The translations under genes were made by a program, and so were the position numbers. The notes below the pieces were generated by a model. It did no database searches. It was not told where the DNA came from and saw nothing but the letters and a program-made list of their open reading frames with translations. From Nitrospira defluvii (lineage in GTDB: Bacteria; Nitrospirota; Nitrospiria; Nitrospirales; Nitrospiraceae): 64,000 bases of DNA. How positions within the stretch are numbered: the first letter of the stretch is position 1; each line of letters starts with the position of its first letter. Positions 61,253 to 64,000 of this stretch are shown one piece after another. Where the stretch lies: NCBI GenBank assembly GCA_011525625.1, contig WYAX01000015.1, forward strand, positions 124,001 to 188,000, given 5' to 3'.

Positions 61253-63136
61253 CTACTTGGCGCTCTTCTTCGCTTTCCGGCGGTCCTCTGGGTTCAGGAG
61301 TCGTTTCCTGAGGCGCAGATGCTTGGGGGTCACTTCGACCAGTTCGTCAGGGCCGATGTACTCCATGGCAAATTCCAGCGACATCTCTCGCGGGGGGGTG
61401 AGGACCAGAGCTTCGTCGGTACCGGCTGCACGCATGTTGGACAATTGCTTTTGCTTGCAGACGTTGACGTCCAAGTCTTCATCGCGGCTGTTCTGGCCGA
61501 CGATCATGCCTTGGTATACATCGACCGCCGCGCCAATGAAGAGTTCCCCACGCTCTTGGGTCATGAACAGGGCATAGGCCGTGCTGGTTCCGGCCTCAAA
61601 GGCCACCAGTGAGCCATGGGGTGCCACGAGGAGCGCCTTCTCATCGGCCGGGGCGTAGCCGGAAAACACGTGATGCATGATGACCGTCCCCCGCGTCTTG
61701 GCCAGCAGCATGTTTTTTAGGCCGATGATGCCTCGAGTGGGAATGTGATATTCGATGTGCATTTCGCTCGACGCAGTCTCCCCCCCGACAAGTTTCATAT
61801 GACGGAGTTCGCCACGTCGCTTGCCGATCTCCTCGATCACCGGGCCTTGGTATTCCGCCGGCACCTGGATCGTCAGTTCTTCAAACGGTTCCGTGACGGT
61901 ATCGCCGTCCCGATGCAGAATGACTTCGGGTTGCGAGATCTGAAGTTCATAGCCTTCGCGCCGCATCTGTTCGATCAGGACCCCGAGATGGAGTTCCCCT
62001 CGACCGGCTACCAGGAATCGGTCGGCACTGTCGGTCTCTTGGACGCGCAAGGAGACGTTGGTTTCCAACTCTTTGAACAGCCGCTCGCGAAGATGGCGCG
62101 ACGTGAGATACTTGCCCTCACGGCCGGCGAATGGGCTGTTGTTTACGGAAAAAGTCATTTGGACGGTCGGTTCATCGATCGTCACCCGTGGGAGCGCGAC
62201 TGGATTATTCGGGTCGGCGATGGTGTCGCCGATGTTCACCTCTTCCAGGCCGCACAGGGCGACGATTTCGCCGGCTTCCGCCGTTTCGATATCGCTGCGC
62301 TCAAGCCCTGAAAACACCGCGAGATCCGAAATTTTGCCCGGTACCTGGTCGCCGTCTTTCGTCAGGGTGACGACGTTTTGCCGTCGAGCAATCGAGCCCG
62401 ACTGAATCTTGCCGATGCCCATTTTCCCTTTGTAAGTGTCTTGTGCCAAGGCGAGCACCAGGAGTTGGAATGGGCTGTCTCGATTGATGGCCGGTGCGGG
62501 AATCTTGTCGAGGATGGTATCCAGCAGCGGCGAGATATCTGTTCCGGGCTGCTTCAGATCCAGCGTGGCGATGCCTTTGAGGGCTGAGGCGTACACGATG
62601 GGGAAGTCGAGCTGTTCGTCACTGGCCCCGAGATGGACGAAGAGATCGAAGGTACGGTTCACGACATCGTCAACGACGGCGTCGGGGCGGTCGATTTTAT
62701 TGACTACCACGATCGCCTTATGTCCCAGGGCCAATGCTTTGCGCAGCACGAAGGTCGTCTGCGGCATCGGGCCTTCCTTGGCATCGACGAGGATCAGCAC
62801 CCCATCCACCATACGGAGCGTGCGTTCCACTTCGCCGCCGAAGTCGGCGTGCCCCGGCGTATCGACGATGTTGATCTTGACGCCTTTATAGGTCACGCTG
62901 GCATTCTTGGCTCGGATCGTAATGCCCCGCTCGCGCTCCTGATCCATGGAGTCCATGATCCGTTCGCCCATGTCGTCGATCTTTCGATGGACGTGGGTCT
63001 GACGCAGCACGGCATCGACAAGGGTCGTTTTCCCATGGTCGACGTGTGCGATGATGGCGATGTTGCGAATATCGGTCCGACGACCTTGCGGTGCATGCAG
63101 ACCGGATGGGGTGGATGAGGGGGCTGAACTGTTCAT
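61253..63136 (-). CDS. typA: Ribosome-binding GTPase TypA/BipA
   Basis: A 627-residue translational GTPase. G1 is [17 protein letters not shown]2 region [13 protein letters not shown]3 [17 protein letters not shown]4 NKIDRPDA, G5 [11 protein letters not shown]-like domains III and V and the BipA-specific C-terminal domain are all present by length. It assists ribosome assembly and stress adaptation. ATG 63136 (GGAG upstream) is used; GTG 63166 in frame overlaps a terminator-like hairpin. The transcript probably starts upstream of that hairpin. Confidence 0.95.
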   Translation of the reverse strand: MNSSAPSSTPSGLHAPQGRRTDIRNIAIIAHVDHGKTTLVDAVLRQTHVHRKIDDMGERIMDSMDQERERGITIRAKNASVTYKGVKINIVDTPGHADFGGEVERTLRMVDGVLILVDAKEGPMPQTTFVLRKALALGHKAIVVVNKIDRPDAVVDDVVNRTFDLFVHLGASDEQLDFPIVYASALKGIATLDLKQPGTDISPLLDTILDKIPAPAINRDSPFQLLVLALAQDTYKGKMGIGKIQSGSIARRQNVVTLTKDGDQVPGKISDLAVFSGLERSDIETAEAGEIVALCGLEEVNIGDTIADPNNPVALPRVTIDEPTVQMTFSVNNSPFAGREGKYLTSRHLRERLFKELETNVSLRVQETDSADRFLVAGRGELHLGVLIEQMRREGYELQISQPEVILHRDGDTVTEPFEELTIQVPAEYQGPVIEEIGKRRGELRHMKLVGGETASSEMHIEYHIPTRGIIGLKNMLLAKTRGTVIMHHVFSGYAPADEKALLVAPHGSLVAFEAGTSTAYALFMTQERGELFIGAAVDVYQGMIVGQNSRDEDLDVNVCKQKQLSNMRAAGTDEALVLTPPREMSLEFAMEYIGPDELVEVTPKHLRLRKRLLNPEDRRKAKKSAK

Positions 63137-63164
63137 AGTCTCCAATGCCTGCCGTGAAAGTGCC

Positions 63165-63195
63165 AAAAAAAAGACGCCTTCGTATGAAGGCGTCT
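63165..63195 (-). terminator. Rho-independent terminator-like hairpin just upstream of typA
   Basis: On the minus strand AGACGCCTTC (63195-63186) pairs with GAAGGCGTCT (63181-63172) around a 4-base loop, followed by eight T (63172-63165). It ends 28 bases before the typA ATG, with no recognised minus-strand gene upstream. It could be an attenuator in the typA leader or terminate a short antisense transcript. Confidence 0.75.
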
Positions 63196-63363
63196 AAGCC
63201 TTTGGACTATACCCGATTCAATAATCTTCCCGCAAGCTGATTGTGGAATGTGCAGCGGAAACTTCTTCGGCCGACGATTCGAACCTTGCTTGAGTTTGTC
63301 GGGTGTGCATTGTATGGTGAGTGTGTCGCGGGTTGACCTCTTTCCTCGCAACCATCCAACTGC

Positions 63364-64000
63364 ATGTCCGAACTCGATCACCTACTTGATAAGCCGGAAA
63401 AGCCTCGTCGTCGCTGGCGATGGTGGAAAATCGCCCTGATTGGGCTTCTCCTCGCCCTGATTTTCGGGGGCGGCGGCGCTGCCGGGATCCTCTGGTATTT
63501 TTCTCAAGATCTGCCCTCCCTAGACCCGCTACAGAACTATCAGCCCAGTCTGGTCACGCGGGTGTATTCCGATGACCGGCAGGTGATCGGGCAGTTTTTC
63601 ATCGAGCGACGCTTTCTCAAGCCCATTCAGGACATGCCGAAGAGCCTGACTCAGGCCGTCATTGCCACCGAGGATACGCGATTTTTCGAGCACCCCGGTT
63701 TGGACATCGTCGGCATTCTTCGCGCAGCTTGGACGAATATTCGACATGGCGGTCGAAAAGTCGAGGGTGCCAGCACTATCACCCAGCAGTTGGCGCGTTC
63801 ATTGTTTCTTTCGGCGGAACGGACGTTCGATCGTAAAGTGCGCGAGCTGATCCTGGCCTACAAGATGGAGTTGGTGCTGACGAAGGAACAGATTCTGGAA
63901 ATGTATCTGAACCAGATTTACTTCGGGCAGGGTGCCTACGGCGTGGCGGCGGCCGCTCAAACCTACTTCGGCAAGGAACTTTCGAACCTCACGCTGGCTG
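63364..64000 (+). CDS. Class A penicillin-binding protein (PBP1A), 3' truncated by window edge
   Basis: The frame from ATG 63364 runs out at the right end (about 212 residues seen). A short basic N-terminus precedes a membrane helix (IALIGLLLALIFGGGGAAGI), then the glycosyltransferase family 51 domain: ATEDTRFFEHPGLD, VEGASTITQQLARSLFL, ILEMYLNQIYFGQGAYGV, AAAAQTYFGKEL. The catalytic Glu is in ATEDTRFF. The transpeptidase half lies beyond the window. It polymerises and cross-links peptidoglycan. Divergent from typA, with 227 bases between. Confidence 0.93.
   Translation, partial: MSELDHLLDKPEKPRRRWRWWKIALIGLLLALIFGGGGAAGILWYFSQDLPSLDPLQNYQPSLVTRVYSDDRQVIGQFFIERRFLKPIQDMPKSLTQAVIATEDTRFFEHPGLDIVGILRAAWTNIRHGGRKVEGASTITQQLARSLFLSAERTFDRKVRELILAYKMELVLTKEQILEMYLNQIYFGQGAYGVAAAAQTYFGKELSNLTLA

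Overview
The window looks like a chromosomal segment of a Gram-negative, GC-rich bacterium of the phylum Nitrospirota, most likely a Nitrospira. This is inferred from the gene mix: PilY1-type pili, ArnT/ArnC-like lipid modification genes, an alginate-export-type porin, Tat components, a PerR/rubrerythrin/Fe-S/DUF3501 cluster, BipA, and many small conserved proteins of unknown function. No database search was possible. Both ends cut genes: a pilin-like gene on the left and a class A penicillin-binding protein on the right.

Layout. 1-12.9 kb is a type IV pilus region. It holds two minor-pilin-like proteins, a PilB/GspE-type ATPase, then a run of FimT/GspH-, PilV-, PilW- and PilX-like proteins, a small exported protein, the giant adhesin/assembly factor PilY1, and a lipoprotein with Ig-like repeats overlapping its end. 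13-16.4 kb holds housekeeping genes (PhoH-like ATPase, YbeY, FtsY) and a double-receiver regulator. 16.5-20.9 kb is a tightly overlapping M1-like peptidase / TolB-like propeller / PAP2 phosphatase unit. 20.9-23.7 kb (minus) is a GT2 / LABN / ArnT-like operon for envelope lipid modification. 23.8-27.2 kb (minus) holds an ABC exporter whose ATPase motifs are all degenerate, a TSUP permease and an exported protein. 27.4-34.4 kb holds a MidA-like methyltransferase, two TatA/B proteins, a porin, a small secreted protein and RecQ. 34.4-39.1 kb is a mix of small single genes (ThrH, YkgJ-type, DUF218, EVE, mini-metallopeptidase, PSP1).

39.2-42.5 kb is a compact three-gene operon that reads as lysine catabolism: a lysine 6-dehydrogenase-like protein, an ALDH7 semialdehyde dehydrogenase and a small VOC protein resembling DUF1338 2-oxoadipate dioxygenases. 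42.5-48 kb is gene-poor and decaying. It contains a frameshifted di-haem cytochrome c peroxidase pseudogene, a DUF1264 lipoprotein, a monohaem cytochrome, an IS21 (istB) remnant, a PilZ protein, two very short genes (25 and 51 codons) and tRNA-Lys(CTT) and tRNA-Arg(CCG).

48-55.5 kb includes HU, a ubiquitin-like MoaD/ThiS protein, RmlC, and the oxidative-stress cluster PerR / short rubrerythrin / two-cluster Fe-S protein / DUF3501, followed by a fused tandem 6-pyruvoyltetrahydropterin-synthase-like protein. 56.2-58.2 kb is a MotA-like / OmpA-domain MotB-like pair resembling ZorA/ZorB of Zorya defence but without a recognisable effector. 58.4-63.1 kb (minus) holds an SUMF1-like protein, a thioredoxin, a peroxiredoxin, an unknown protein and TypA/BipA, the last preceded by a rho-independent terminator-like hairpin. 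The best candidates for something new are the orphan ZorAB-like motor, the degenerate ABC exporter and the lysine operon with its small VOC enzyme.
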